Positions 22,371 to 34,032 of a stretch of 64,000 nucleotides of DNA are shown in pieces; the stretch's first letter is position 1, and the number at the start of each line of letters is the position of its first letter. A model generated the notes under the pieces. It saw nothing but the letters and a program-made list of their open reading frames with translations. It was not told where the DNA came from and ran no database searches. The stretch is taken from contig JAVGVS010000019.1 in the NCBI GenBank assembly GCA_032718565.1, forward strand, positions 124,001 through 188,000. Direction: 5' to 3'. Both the position numbers and the translations under genes were made by a program. Source of the stretch: Distichodus sexfasciatus. Its lineage: Eukaryota > Chordata > Actinopteri > Characiformes > Distichodontidae.

Positions 22371-23945
22371 TCATATTCTACACTTTTGACATGAAATATA
22401 TACACGTGGCCATGCATTCTTTCATTATACACTTCTAAGATAAATTGTTATGCACACATAAGGCCATGCAATCCTACATTCCACAGATTGTTTTTGTGGA
22501 AGCTTGGTGGAAATTTAGTGGTGTAGCCACATTATGCAATATGAATGCAAGGCAATAAGCGTCTCTGCACATGTCCCAAACTGTCAGCTCTCTGAAGCCT
22601 CCCTCCAAACGTATTAACTCCGGTTGTCACCACCTCGCTCATTGTTAACTTCCCGCGCTGGTTTCGCGTCTTTGTAATTTTTTTCCTGTTTCGTGACGGT
22701 GCCAGTATTTGTTTACTTGCCTGTTTATTTGTTTGCTTTGTTTACCGCCATCCTTTGTCTCCCACTCTCCCAGTGGGAGGAAGAGACGCTTTTGAAAACT
22801 TCTAAACTTTCAAACGCCGAGCTTTGAGAATAAACGTGTTGAAATCTCAGGTTCTGTTCGGAGTAAAGTGTCAATTGGAAGGAGTTCTGTTTTGAACAGA
22901 GTGTGATGCGAATGAAGCTGAGAAATGGAATACAATTAATCAGGCTGCATGTGAGAAAATCTGAGGCTTTCAAATGGCGCTCTACAGAAAGACATTAACG
23001 TGATGGCTAAAGGTGAATAAAACACAACGGTGTGTCAATTAACTGATAAGGTCTTCGGCTTGAGTGCCTTTTTACCAATACATCCAGCAGCCGTGCCCTC
23101 AGATCGCCCTTGGTGAAATGTCACTGGCATTAGCAGGAAGTTGTAGCTTCATGCCCCAGTCAAAGGCCTTGGCACTTCCAGGATCCATTTGTTCCAAAGT
23201 TTCATCTCTGTGTAGTCAGAACATTCTCACAGGGTGAAAAAAAGTGTTTTTTCCCTTCAGCAGATGTTGCCTGTTGTATCTGCAGCCGTATTGGAGTGGC
23301 TCGAATTCCTCTGATGCCTTTCAGCCCTTTTGTCACTTGGATGGAGGCTTGGCTTTCTAGTTTCTGCAGGAGATTTCCCAGCACTAATGAGGCCCCGGCA
23401 GCGCTGGTGGAGGGAGAGAGGAGACTTCAAGCCAGCAGGTTGCACTGATCTCCTTCTCCAACTTTTTTTCCCCCCTCTAATCACCCAACACCCTCATCCG
23501 CTGATGGCAAAAGGGGAAAGGCGGCGCGAGCCCTGCGGCCGACACAACGCGCTGCGGTGCAACGCTGGCCTCCATCCAGAGTCTCAAAGTGAGCATGATT
23601 GTGCATGAGTGCTCTCCGACAGAGGCTGACCAGAATCAATCCAACATCTATCACTCGGCTCTACGCTACATCTAACTTTACTGTGGAACAACAGATGAGA
23701 AAAAAAACCCTAAGACCAATCTGATGGCCATAAACGTCTGCTCTGTGGGTTAGACACTGGAGTATGAAAACCTTAGCCCTAACATTTTTAGTTTCCAATT
23801 GAACATTGTTCCAGCAGTATTGACCGCCAAAAATGACCCTCGCCTATCATTACAGTTACAATTAGACGATTATTAAGATGCAATAGTAAGATCAGAGCAG
23901 CTTTTTAGAAACTTTTAGATTTCAGAGTGCACAGATGTATTTTAG
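22371..23945. other. Intergenic DNA with a GC-richer block
   Basis: From 22560 to 23620 the sequence is less AT-rich, with a CG cluster at 23518-23575 (GGCGGCGCGAGCCCTGCGG). Open frames on both strands (for example 23330-23608) have no domain. It may hold conserved non-coding sequence. Confidence 0.3.
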
Positions 23946-24217
23946 CAGGTGTTTTCAACTGGTTGTCCGCGGCCCCCAGATGGTCTGTGGCGGCAATGTA
24001 GGTGGCCCGTAACGTAATCCAAATTCACTAGTGAAATAACTTAAAATGATTTGTATTTATTTAAAAAAATGACAAATATGCAATATGCATTAATGAATGT
24101 AATGCAAATATCTTAAAAACATATATATAAAAATACTCCCCCACCACAACACACAGTGGACCGCACTGCCAATGTCTCAGTGGTGGTCCCTGGGACAGAA
24201 CCAGTTGAAATCCTCTG
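23946..24217. mobile_element. hAT-like MITE (272 bp)
   Basis: The left end CAGGTGTTTTCAACTGGTTG and the right end read on the minus strand, CAGAGGATTTCAACTGGTTC, form imperfect terminal inverted repeats. GGTCC/GGACC blocks sit inside. This is the CAG-starting, TTTTCAACTGG type common in hAT MITEs. Flanks TATTTTAG and ATAAGATG do not match. The element directly abuts a SINE A fragment. Confidence 0.65.
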
Positions 24218-24221
24218 ATAA

Positions 24222-24330
24222 GATGCCCACTGCTCCTTCACAGATGGGTCAAATGCAGAGGTCACATCTGAGTTGAGGTGCACTGGGTGCTGTGCTGTGT
24301 TCACAATAACAAATAATCACTTACTTTCAT
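24222..24330 (+). mobile_element. SINE family A, 5'-truncated
   Basis: Only the 3' half remains: TGCCCACTGCTCCTTCAC, then GGTCAAATGCAGAGGTCAC and AATCACTTACTTTC. The tRNA-like head is missing. It begins four bases after the hAT-like MITE, so that insertion may have removed or displaced the head. Confidence 0.85.
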
Positions 24331-24349
24331 TTCCACTTTAAATGTTATG

Positions 24350-24545
24350 AGATTCGGTGTTGCCCAGAGGATGGGGTCCCTTCCTGGGTTTTCATTCCTC
24401 TCAATGGTTTCCTCCCATTCACTATCGAGGGAGTTTTTCTTTGCCACCGTCATCTTGGACTTGTTCAATAGTGGCCCGGACCCAACAGGGTCTTTGTGAC
24501 GATGTCTCTTTTCAAAGTGCTACGCAACAAAAACAGAACTAAATT
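24350..24545 (+). mobile_element. LINE 3'-UTR-like fragment
   Basis: The series GCCCAGAGGATGGGGTCCC, TTCCTCTCAATGGTTTCCTC, GGGAGTTTTTCTTTGCCACC and AAAGTGCTACGC matches a 3' untranslated sequence common in teleost L2-type LINE copies. No reverse transcriptase is present here. Confidence 0.5.
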
Positions 24546-25640
24546 GAGGTTAACACATAACAAATTTTATATTTTATATTATATATTCAACACAAACCAG
24601 CCATTAAGTTGGTGGTTACTGAGAGACTCACGTATTAAAACCTTTAATTATGGTCTCACCTTTTCAATACACTGACACAAAGAAAACAAAAGACCCTTAT
24701 GTTACCGTACCTCGAGATTCATATTTAAAATGTCAAATTTGTGTTGTATTCCAGAGTAGCTGTATGTATGAAGAGCAGTTAAGCCTTAAATAAACACCCT
24801 CAATAAAAGCGCTACAAACCTCTATGACAAGGTGACACATCCACTCAGCAGTGACCTAAAATTGCATGGAAAAATATAACACAGCAAAGAACCTGTTATG
24901 ATTTAATCTTTGGCCAGAGCCGAACCTTTTTACTAGTGCAATTTTATTACAGCATGCAATAATATAACCAGCGCTGCCAGGAATAGACCAGGACTGAACT
25001 AATGTATATGAAGTGGTCACCACCACAAAGATTGATGTGAGGCTCAGCTGTCTTTAGGGCACAAGTGTGGGTCAAAACCGTGAACTAATTAGACTCGCTG
25101 GACCAGTAAGTCCAGACTGGAGATTTTATTTAATTTGGGTTAGAAATCCGTTACAGGGTCAATACATGTCAGACATGGAGGCTTGGTCTGATCTTGCAGA
25201 CCTACAGTATCTTGTTGAACATGGCTTGATGCTCTGTGTTTCCTCAGTCTCTGTGTGTGTATGTGAGTAAGTGAGTGTGTGTGTGTGTGTGTCCTCTCTC
25301 CCGCTCCACATTCATCTCGGTGTGCATGGATTCATGACTGGAACATTATGGAGGTCACGATTTTACCTCTGTGCAGATAAGCATTATCACAGCGGTGCAC
25401 ATTATCAGGCTGCCTTCTCTCACTCCTTTTTCCCCCCACACACTCTCCAATTACAGCCCAGGCCACTTTATTTCATCAGAGAGATGCCTCCATTTTGGTG
25501 GTAAAATCCCTGTACTGTAGCAGCAGCGGCAGCAGGCGACGACTACAACGCCATGATCTATGCTCCCCAAATACCACATTTAAAAGGACATTATCATCAC
25601 ACCTTCTCTCCACAAGCATGAATAGTTGATGCTGGAAAGC
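24546..25640. other. Intergenic DNA with (GT)n
   Basis: A (GT)n run of about ten units lies at 25273-25292. No gene was recognised. Confidence 0.45.
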
Positions 25641-26110
25641 TGTCTGTGGTAGGTTAGATAAAAGCCGTCTCCATGAATGATGTAGATGACAAAGCGTGCC
25701 GTTCAGATAAAAAAGCCTGGAAGTCTATTAGCGGAGGAATGTTATGTTTACTCGATCAAAGAGCTTTTAACGCTTCAATTGTCTTTTCAAGTGATGGGAC
25801 TCAGCAGCAGAACTTAGCGTCGACCACCCGCTACGGCAACAAACATGCACGGAATAACAAATACTGTACCATATATTTTATGTTAAGACACGTTATTATG
25901 TTTAAGGTAAATCATTGGGCTCGCGAAAAAGAGGCCTTCATGCCTCTTCATAGACAGCATTTTTATGTCAAGCTAAAGGCTGTAATGACTGTCTCGACCT
26001 ATTCCGATTGCAGAAAATGGAAGAAAAGAAACACCTACATGTCACTTCCATTCCGTTCCATTAAAAAAATCTCCAGAATGGCCGAATGTAAACGCCAGTT
26101 CTGTTAACAC
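25641..26110. other. Candidate conserved element or untested ORF
   Basis: Unique sequence with an uninterrupted 144-codon plus-strand frame starting at 25673. The protein is basic with several Cys and His but no recognisable domain, signal peptide or repeat. Position and texture (TTCAGATAAAAAAGCCTGG, TTACTCGATCAAAGAGC) favour a non-coding regulatory element. A coding role cannot be excluded from the sequence alone. Confidence 0.25.
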
Positions 26111-26899
26111 AAGCACACAATTCAAATTCCCACCTGAAACTCAGTGGCGGTTATGTAATGAAGGCACGGTTAGAACTGTGCTTAACTCTCCTGTTCTGAA
26201 TGACAGGGCAGAAAATAGGCTTGTCAGGGTGAGTGACGCTTCCCATTTCTATGTATAATTCACAGCAAACTAGCAGTCGGAGCAGGACTCAGTCCACCTC
26301 GCTCGAGATGAAATGAAGACGGAGCACCAGGCGACCCAGCGCCGGCACTGAAAAACAACCTGGTGAGGACTGCTGAAGAAAAACGAGTGCAAAAATCAGG
26401 AACTGCTCGGGGTAATGTTCTTTGGAGGATTAAAGAAACGCTCTGTCCAAAAGACGCTAATGTGAGTGAAAGTTAATGGGGCAAGAAGCATGACTAATGC
26501 AAAAAAAAAAAAAAAAACTAGCGTGGCTAACAGTGAATAAAACCAAATGGGGCAAACGGTACGGCTATTGCTCGACACATTCGCATTTGCTTTCATTCAG
26601 GTTCTTTGGGATGGACTACAGCTTTAAACAGCTAAATATCAGCTGTAAATTCCCTCCCCTTTTCTTGACAATGCACTTCTTGCAACATGTTAGTACAAAA
26701 GCAGGTTCATGCATATGAGTCGAGGGGGAAGATTTCAGGAAGGCCAGCAGCATTTCTAACTAGGAGCTGCTTTTCTGACTCCATTCCCCACGTTCCCTTC
26801 CTTGCTAACCTCAAAAGTGCAACAGTGCCACCTATGGCGGTCGGTCAAAACAGCACGTCACACCAGAATAAACCTCACGTCTCCGTTTAAGGGGTTTCA
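26111..26899. other. Intergenic DNA with poly-A run
   Basis: A 17-base A run sits at 26501-26517. No SINE body is recognised beside it. Confidence 0.4.
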
Positions 26900-27200
26900 T
26901 GCTCACTGTTTCTCTGCTCCCACAATCCTCCCTGACACGGCACCCGAACGGTATGCGGCAGCACGGCGGAGGATCTTGTAAACGCTGCCGGGAGCTAATG
27001 TCACAGCGGACGGCAATGTAATGTGCTGGAACACTATTAGATCTTGATGGCTGGGGCTAATGATTCCTGGACAACATTTTCTCATGCAAAAAAAGGGCGT
27101 TTACCTTCACCGGGCTCAGCGGCAAATAGATGTAATTAGCGGCGGAATTAAGATGGAAAACTCTAATTTCCCTGAATGCTTTCAGGAGGCTGATGGGGGG
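26900..27200. other. Candidate conserved non-coding element
   Basis: A GC-moderate unique block with GGGGCTAATGATTCCTGG, GATGTAATTAGCGGCGG and GGGCGTTTACC. It is repeat-free and non-coding by inspection. Confidence 0.27.
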
Positions 27201-27434
27201 GGGGCATGTTCAGACAGAGCACGATAGGTTAATCTTTCATTGCCGAGAATTGTTACGTGCGTGCATCAATTTGTCATTGGGAAATGATTCAACATGGAAA
27301 GGTTCCCATAAGACACCTCACAGACTTTAGGCCATCTCCAGATCTGTTTTATTTATTGCTGTTTTTACCCCGATTGGAAATTGCTGCCTTGATGGTGAGA
27401 GCCCATAGGCTGAAGAGACTAAAATATCTTTTGT

Positions 27435-27643
27435 TGGCCTCATTCATCAAGCGTTCTTAAGGAGAAACCTCTTCATAAAACCCACTCGCACAGTTTTCAT
27501 GCAGATTCTGATATTAACCAAAGTTTTTTTATTTGAGATTTGTTTCTAGGTAAGATCGGGATCTACAGCTGCTGAAGAGCTTTATTTAAATGTCTTAACC
27601 TTCTTAAGAACAAATTTAAGAAGATATTGGTGAATTAGGTCCA
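27435..27643 (-). mobile_element. CCTCATTCACCAA-type MITE, short copy
   Basis: The left end is GGCCTCATTCATCAAGCG with TTCTTAAGG. The right end, read on the minus strand, is GGACCTAATTCACCAATATC. Interior ATTTGAGATTTGTTTCTAGG is the reverse complement of interior sequence in the copies at 58.6-59.2 and 60.3-61.1 kb, so this copy is inverted relative to them. The TTCTTAAGAA motif recurs near both ends. Non-coding. Confidence 0.7.
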
Positions 27644-29256
27644 TTGATCTTAGTTTATATTCATGTTGGCAAGGAGATGCAATGGATTTTAACAAACGTA
27701 AGACAACACACCACCTTCGTCAGCATTTTCCTGAGTGGCAATTAGAAGGCTGGCGTATTCAGAGGGCTAACTGTTCCTTTTAGTGCATGCACAGTCTGAG
27801 TTTGTTAAGCTAATCGCAATTTATGCTACAGTCCCAAAGCATGTATAATTAATCATATTTGTACGTTGACTCTTGCGTAATATTTGCTTCATCACACATA
27901 CAGTGGCTGTAAACAAAAGAAAAGTGGAACTGTACCTTCTGTCTCAGACTGAGGGCCGACGTACACTTTCTCACTTGCCTTTTAAGACTAAGGTCAATGG
28001 ATCAGAAAATGACATTATTAGCAGAGAACATGCTCAGATAAATGTCAAGATTTAAACCTAACACTTTTGGTCTCCCTAATTCATGGAACTGTGAGGTTCA
28101 ATACATTAATGCACACCATTAACGTCTAGTCTGTTTAATGTGTGCTTCTTTTCCTTTCCTTTTCCTAATTTTATTCTCACCTTACATAATATAAAGAAGG
28201 AAATGGAAATGAAATGGACTGTGCAAAATGGATTACTAGTAGTGGATCTAATCTGATATTACAGAACTTCTAAGTTACTCTGATCATTAATGATTAGTAT
28301 CACTGCACTATGAACTATAGTCTATCTTTCACTACCATGCGGTTCTCACAGTAATTGGTGTGAAGTTTGTTTAGTCGTCTTCTGAACATTCATAATCAAT
28401 AGACCCTTTGTTGTTCATGCTAAATTGGTTAGGACATAAACATTGCCTCGGTTGTGTAAAAAAAAAAATTATAATTAAACATTTCTTTCATCTGGGGAAA
28501 GAAATTGGGCACTGAACTTACACATCATAAGTCTTTTACCTTGGAAATCCAATTTACGTTTTTAATCAGAAATTGCATGCCTCCATAACCATCAGCACGG
28601 AATCAAAGGTAATTACAGCTGACTCATGCACATAACCCCAAATGAATTGTTTTCCACTGTTTATACAAAGCAAATAAAAGGCTTGTGCTCTGCACGATGC
28701 ATGGAACTGGAGAACGGTGTCAAAACAGAGCTGTTACCTAAAAGATGGCTTTCTGAGGTATTTTTTTGCACTGATGTAAAAGTCCTACACTGAGTATATC
28801 CTAATTATTTAGCTGAGGGATATTCTATTAACAAATTCAGTTCGGCCATATTTGCACACCGAGAAATATATTTTCGGTGGCCAGTCAGCAGCAAGTAACA
28901 ACAAACTTTAAACCAACACAAATGAATGTATTGAAATAAGTCACGCTTGTTCATTGTTTTGCTTTTAAATCATGCATATTTTAATAAGCAGACATAAGCA
29001 ATAAAAAGAGTCAAGCTGAAGACAATCTGAGCTAGTAGTAATATTTTTCCACTTTTGCCGTGGTTCTTTATTCTTCATTGGTAAGTGAAGTTAAATCTTC
29101 ACTGCATCTATTATGTCACCTCAAATGAAACCTACATTGATATCCTGGATTCCAAATGTTTAAATAAAAGTACTTACAGTCTTATTTACATGGCCAGGCT
29201 TATTAACATCCCCTTTGTAATAGTACCAATAAATAAATAAAGCAGGACCTTCTCAA
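27644..29256. other. Intergenic DNA, nothing recognised
   Basis: AT-rich and unique. A short A run at 28460. No gene or transposon end was seen. Confidence 0.4.
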
Positions 29257-29485
29257 GAAAGTGAGTGACTGTCATTGTGAACACAGCACAGCACAGCACA
29301 TAGTGCACCACAACCAAATATGACCTCTGCATTTGACCCATCCGTGAAGGAGCAATGGCCAGCTGACATGAGCATCACCCCGGAAGCAGTGCTTGGGGAC
29401 GGTACCTTGCTTACGAGTACCTCAGTGGTACCATTACCGGTTTCGTGATTTCACAACATCCTAACTGTTACGATAGCAACTGCTC
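29257..29485 (-). mobile_element. SINE family A
   Basis: Tail and body are intact (GTGCACCACAACCAAATATG, CTCTGCATTTGACCC). The head end is diverged, with the B box largely lost (GTTTCGTGATTTCAC) but CTAACTGTTACGATAGCAAC kept. Confidence 0.8.
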
Positions 29486-29794
29486 TAAAGGACCGAATGC
29501 AAACTTTATCAGCAGGGGTCAAATGTTGAGACGTTAAGCTGATGAAACCGTTTGTGACCAGAGACTGTTCCCTGTTTGTTGGGTCTTGGGCTGTAAGTGA
29601 CTGCAACATTGTTGTAGAACTGCTCCAGTTGTAAGATGAATCAAAGTCTGCACTTTTGCTCATGAAATGGTTTTTCTTGGTTTCTCCAGCCCATGGTTTC
29701 TGTTGGGCTGGACAACTCGGAGGTAACTTCTAGGAAACATGTTTTCCATGGACCGCTAATTGAAAAGGCCTGATCTAAGATAAAACAAATGGAC
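29486..29794. other. Spacer between two SINEs
   Basis: No repeat or gene recognised. Confidence 0.4.
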
Positions 29795-29992
29795 AATCTC
29801 TAGGCAAACTGCTAGGCATCAGGATAGGATCATCCTCTGAGCCAAGAGGTTGTGGGTTTGAATCTTTCCTCCAGAACTATCATTAATGGGTCTCTGAGCA
29901 AGACCCTTAACCCTCAAGGAAACTGTTCCTGCAATTTAGGCAATGGAGTTCACTTTGGATAAGAGAGTCTGCTAAATGTAGTAAATATAAAC
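29795..29992 (+). mobile_element. V-SINE (tRNA head plus conserved core)
   Basis: A tRNA-like B box (GGTTGTGGGTTTGAATC) is followed by TGAGCAAGACCCTTAACCC. The V-SINE core CACTTTGGATAAGAGAGTCT then GCTAAATG comes after that. This is the most complete of the V-SINE copies in the window. Confidence 0.8.
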
Positions 29993-31389
29993 AAAAGCAT
30001 TAAGCAAAAATCATGTTGCTTCTTATACGGCATGAAAATGAGAAATGTTCTGCTTCCTGGATGGTTCATCTCCTTCTAGTAATGAAAGATACGACAAGCA
30101 GCAAAACATACATTTTAGAACAGAGTTGAGAATTGCCTTTATTGATCTATTGACACCCCAAGCTTGCCTCTTCACCAAATTGTCATTTTATATTCCCTGA
30201 CTTGTGTCAGTCGTTCACAAATTCACCTGTCTGATCAGTGCAACAACCCAAGGGTTATTTTGGATTTATGCTGAAGTAATCAGTTACTCAAACTTGACGA
30301 GAAGCTGAAAAGTCGTTAAATTGGGCATCAACGTTACAAAGAATGCATTCTTTCACCTTTTTCTAACTTTTTTTTAAAACTGTGCTTCTAGTCAGGAACA
30401 CAAAAGAAAATGTCTAGTCAAGGTGTCAGATTACCATTATCAACTTACATAAGGACACTGACAAAGAAATAGTAGTTTAACACTTAGATTAGTTGCTTAA
30501 TACCACAATTAATATTCATGACCCCTCATGCTGCGTTTTTGCTGCTTTAATTCAGATTAAGGTGTCTAACTTCGAGAAACTTGGGTTCAGTGAAACATGC
30601 ATCCTTAATAGTATTAAAGCAGCTTATAAAAGTGACTGCATTGTCCTGCATTCAGATTTAACAAACCATTATGCATTTTTGGCTCTGAATTTTATAAACA
30701 AGAATTAAAATTAAGAGGCCGATTTTGGACAATTTTCACTTCATTTATCATACATTTATGCCCTTTATTTACAAATCTATCACAGTTTTTACTTTTACAG
30801 TATTGAGATTCTTAGGAACTGACTGGTTAATGTAACAACACACAGTGTGGAGAGCTTTTGGGGGAAAAATCAGCCGTATGACAAAGTCTTCTTTAATCTT
30901 TGCTAGATTATCAACATCTTATCAACAAATATATAATATATGTCTGTGATATGATATTTCCTATTTCTATACCCCAGACTCTCACAGTTTTAGTAATCGT
31001 GTTTGTCATGATGTTTGATGGAAGTGAGCATTCTGTGCAGACAGCAGGATGGAAAATTTAGTCAATTTGAGCATATCATCCAGAAACTAATATACCCTCA
31101 GCCAGCACAGTCATAACTGTGGTCGCTGCTGTGGCAGCTGACAGTGTCGTCTTCATTGTTTACTGACTAGGGGAATGCAGGCAGGAATGACTGTCTGTAC
31201 TTTTAGGGTGGTTACATGGATTCAGAATCATCTTTAGACTGGATAGATATAGAAATAGATACCAAAATATAGTCATCTGTCTATGGATAAGCCATGAAAT
31301 CTCTAGAAGTTGATTAATGCTTAAAGAGATTGTTTGGCCTAAAACCACATTTAACTACATTTTCACATTCCTGGAGATTTTCTGAGGAA
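29993..31389. other. Intergenic DNA, AT-rich
   Basis: No repeat ends or coding regions recognised. Confidence 0.4.
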
Positions 31390-31950
31390 ACAGGAGAAAT
31401 TGATTTCCATCGTCTTTAAGGCTTTTTTTTACAACAGGGTTGAGTACTGCAATGTTTTTTCTCTCTGAGATTCCCAAAATGAACATTAGACAGCTGCAGC
31501 TTTTCCAAAATATTGCTGAAATACATCTAACTAAAAGCAAGAAAAGAGAGGCACATTACTTAAGTTCTCAGCTCTTTATTAGGTATTATCTAGTCACTTA
31601 ATGGTTTGGGTTCAAACTAAATCTCTGAAATGTCTGATGAGTATAAACCCAGATTTCTAAGAGCTGAAAGAGCTGGTCAGCTAGTGGTGCCCAGAGTCGA
31701 TACTAAACATGATGAAATGGCATTTGGCCATTATGCTGCCCACTGCTGGAAGCAACTGCTCATGAATATCAGATTTACTTCAGCTGCAGACAGTTTCCAA
31801 AAAAGCTTAAAACTGAACTATTTTTCCCACCACTTACCACTAATCAGTTGCACTTTTTAGTGCTTAGTTCCTTTTATTCGTATAAATTATGTTATCTGTT
31901 TATGTTAAATGACTTCTTTCATGTTTTCCATTACTCTATTTTTTTGCACA
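31390..31950 (+). mobile_element. L2-clade LINE remnant
   Basis: A 5'-truncated non-LTR retrotransposon fragment recognised from its translated C-terminal coding sequence (next entry). The rest of the reverse transcriptase and the endonuclease are absent. The downstream portion after the stop is AT-rich 3' sequence without an identifiable poly-A tail. Confidence 0.65.
31432..31860 (+). pseudogene. L2-like ORF2 C-terminal remnant, frameshifted
   Basis: Pieces in order are NRVEYCN (for the family's S-R-x-D-Y-C-N), IRQLQLFQNIAE (for I-x-x-L-Q-x-x-Q-N-A-A), then RFLRAERAGQLVVPRVDTK and FGHYAAHCWKQL (for A-P-x-x-W-N-x-L-P). The order is that of the reverse transcriptase thumb and C-terminus of L2/CR1-group LINEs. 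Stops and at least one frame change separate the pieces. The last 76 codons (31630-31860) remain open. It is non-functional and useful only as a repeat marker. Confidence 0.75.
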
Positions 31951-32291
31951 CAGAAAAACCTTGTGGCGTGTAAATCAACTTGCCCTGCTTATGTTGACTT
32001 ATTAGAGCTGTAATATTTGGTTCCTTTTTAAGATTCGGCTCCCACTGAGTCACTCACTAAACTGATTCGGGGGTGCGCGTCACTTCAGTCAGTATTGCCA
32101 AATCACCAGCTGAATTGTGTGTTTTTCACAGAAGAAAGTGATGATAATAAACGCACTTCCAAATAAATGACAAAGTAGCAAGACATGGCTACCAGAGTGG
32201 CAAATATTTAGTAGGCACTAGAGGAAGTTAACCGGCGGATTCACTCTGTATGTGGTTTGTGGAGTGCTAACCCGCTCATGTATGCGATTCA

Positions 32292-32405
32292 GGGGTGCAA
32301 AAGCATAGCTGCTAACTACACTAGCAACAACACTATGTTATCCCAAAAGCATAGTTGCTAACTATGTTAGCAACACTATGTTAGTCGTTTTGGGAAACGC
32401 ACCCC
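32292..32405. mobile_element. MITE with GGGTGC/GCACCC termini
   Basis: It starts GGGGTGC and ends GGGAAACGCACCCC. The interior is a 46-bp tandem repeat (CAAAAGCATAG at 32298 and 32344) with GCTAAC/GTTAGC inverted pairs. It resembles fish MITEs with GGGTGCGTTTCCC ends. GATTC flanks both sides. Confidence 0.55.
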
Positions 32406-32583
32406 AGATTCGGCTGTATGTTTCCAGCTGTAGATTAAATTAAGCGCGAATTCACTCATGACAGTGACAAGTGCTAGCCCACGATTCAGATTCGGCTGTA
32501 TGTTTCCAGCTCTACATTAAGTTAACCAACGAAAGTTAGCGTCACACAACGCTACTGATTTGGCTGACACGAGTCCCGTAGTC

Positions 32584-32772
32584 CAGCGTTTCTCAATCCC
32601 AGTCCTCGCGGCCCACCGCTCTGCACATATTCCTGTGCTGTATTTCCTGCACTGTCGCACGCTGGTCCTAAGTTGCTAATTAGCTAATCAGTAGCATCAG
32701 CTGTGCTGTGGGTCGGGAAAGTCGAATTTGTGCAGAGCGGTGGTCCGTGAGGACTGGGATTGAGAAACACTG
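32584..32772. mobile_element. hAT MITE with 8-bp target duplication (189 bp)
   Basis: The ends CAGCGTTTCTCAATCCCAGT and (minus strand) CAGTGTTTCTCAATCCCAGT are near-identical, and inverted similarity extends for more than 35 bp. Flanks CCGTAGTC and CTGTAGTC agree at seven of eight positions, as expected for hAT. It is wholly non-coding and lies within the larger composite element. Confidence 0.85.
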
Positions 32773-33079
32773 CTGTAGTCTACAAAGAGAATCAGCTCTG
32801 TAGGAAGTTCTTCGGATCCGCCTTTTGCCTGTGGTGGTGCAAAGACAACTGTAAGTGCTGACATTTTTAGCAGTTATACTTGCTACTATGGCTGTACTGA
32901 TCTTGTAACAAGTTTGAAATTATTTTAAGAGGTATGTACATTATATGGTTTATATTTTAGTCATGGTGTAGTTAGGACTCGATGGGTTTGAGTTAATGGA
33001 GACCTCAAATTTGTGATTTGTGGGTTATTTAATGGATCCGGGTGATTCACCCGAGTGAGTCATGAATCGCCCAGCTCTA

Positions 33080-33454
33080 AATCACAAAAAAAACAATTAG
33101 CAGGGGTGAAAACTGGACCTTTTCAACATGGAATTAACAATTGCCTGGTACAAGAGGCTTAATTGGTCAATTAAATACAACATGAACTAGAAGCAGATCT
33201 ACATCCCAATGTTTTAAACACAATGGCATGACTGTCAAACAAGCGCTGAAGGCTGAACTTGAATCCAAATTGAGATAGTTCTGATTTATTAATGATTTAT
33301 TTTTTATAGTCTTCATTTATTATAAATTGAACTATTTATAGTATATTTAGAATGATTCTAATGGATTTCTGTACATTGGCTGTTTCCCTTGTTTGTTTTT
33401 TACAGGCGTCTGTAAAAAGCTAACACAAACATCTAATTTGGTCATCAGATATTT
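33080..33454. other. Intergenic DNA
   Basis: AT-rich. Nothing recognised. Confidence 0.4.
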
Positions 33455-33532
33455 CTCCAGGGTGGGTCTCCATCTTGTGCCCGTAGTTCCCGGGATAGGC
33501 TCTGGTCCCTGCGATCCTGATAGGGAATATAT
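33455..33532 (+). mobile_element. SINE-like family C, 3' fragment
   Basis: The series TCCAGGGTGGGTCTCC, CCCGGGATAGGCTCTGG and GCGATCCTGATAGGG matches the distal part of the fish repeat family whose longer copies lie at 52740-53670 and 58656-58922. The head portion is missing. Confidence 0.6.
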
Positions 33533-33980
33533 TAATCTAAAGACGTGCAACAGCACCACTCTGAAAGCACCAGCTCCCGGCACACAAGCAAGAGTTCTGT
33601 TGGTTTTCTTCCTGTTCTTTTTTTATTTGCCCCAAAGAAGAATTGATTCTGACACGCTCGGGAGAAACTTTGCTTTGTCACAGGAAAGTGTGTATGAACC
33701 GGTGATCTCAATGCACTACAGTCTTGGTGTCACACCGGCGAATGGATGTACTGTCAGAATCCCATCCACCAATACCTCCAAGGACACTCTTGCCTGGGAC
33801 ATAATATGTTTGTGTGCTCGACATAAAGAATATGACGCATCATAAAATCTGTCCTTTAATGAAGAGAGAGCGGAACAGTCTCTGGGTTGGTGAAGACGAG
33901 GGCCATATAAAGAGTGAGTGATGGAGGGTCCCATTAAACATTCCCATTAGGCAAAGTGATCCATCCTGCAAGCGTCTCTG
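33533..33980. other. Intergenic DNA with a chance ORF
   Basis: A 150-codon plus-strand frame (33393-33845) begins before the family C fragment, reads through it and continues to 33845. It has a Leu/Phe-rich stretch but no recognisable family, so I treat it as chance. Confidence 0.35.
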
Positions 33981-34032
33981 CCTCTCTCTCACTCTCTCTC
34001 TCTCTCTCTCTCTCACACATACACACACACTT
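33981..34032. repeat. (CT)n-(CA)n compound microsatellite
   Basis: An interrupted CT run followed by CACACATACACACACAC. Confidence 0.95.

Larger units (their letters stand above)
32003..33079. mobile_element. Composite DNA-transposon block (AGAGCTG termini)
   Basis: The left end reads TAGAGCTGTAATATTTGG. The right end on the minus strand reads TAGAGCTGGGCGATTCATG. Both sides share GATTC and ACTCACT blocks further in. GATTCGGCTGTATGTTTCCA occurs twice (about 32407 and 32487), indicating an internal duplication. Two smaller MITEs lie inside (32292-32405 and 32584-32772). No transposase is recognisable. Target duplications are not clear, so boundaries are tentative. Confidence 0.45.

Noticed and set aside
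26501..26517. Poly-A tail of a processed pseudogene or SINE
   Set aside because: No recognisable retroposon body on either side and no target duplication noticed.
33393..33845. 150-codon protein gene
   Set aside because: The frame runs through a family C repeat fragment into unrelated sequence and has no domain.
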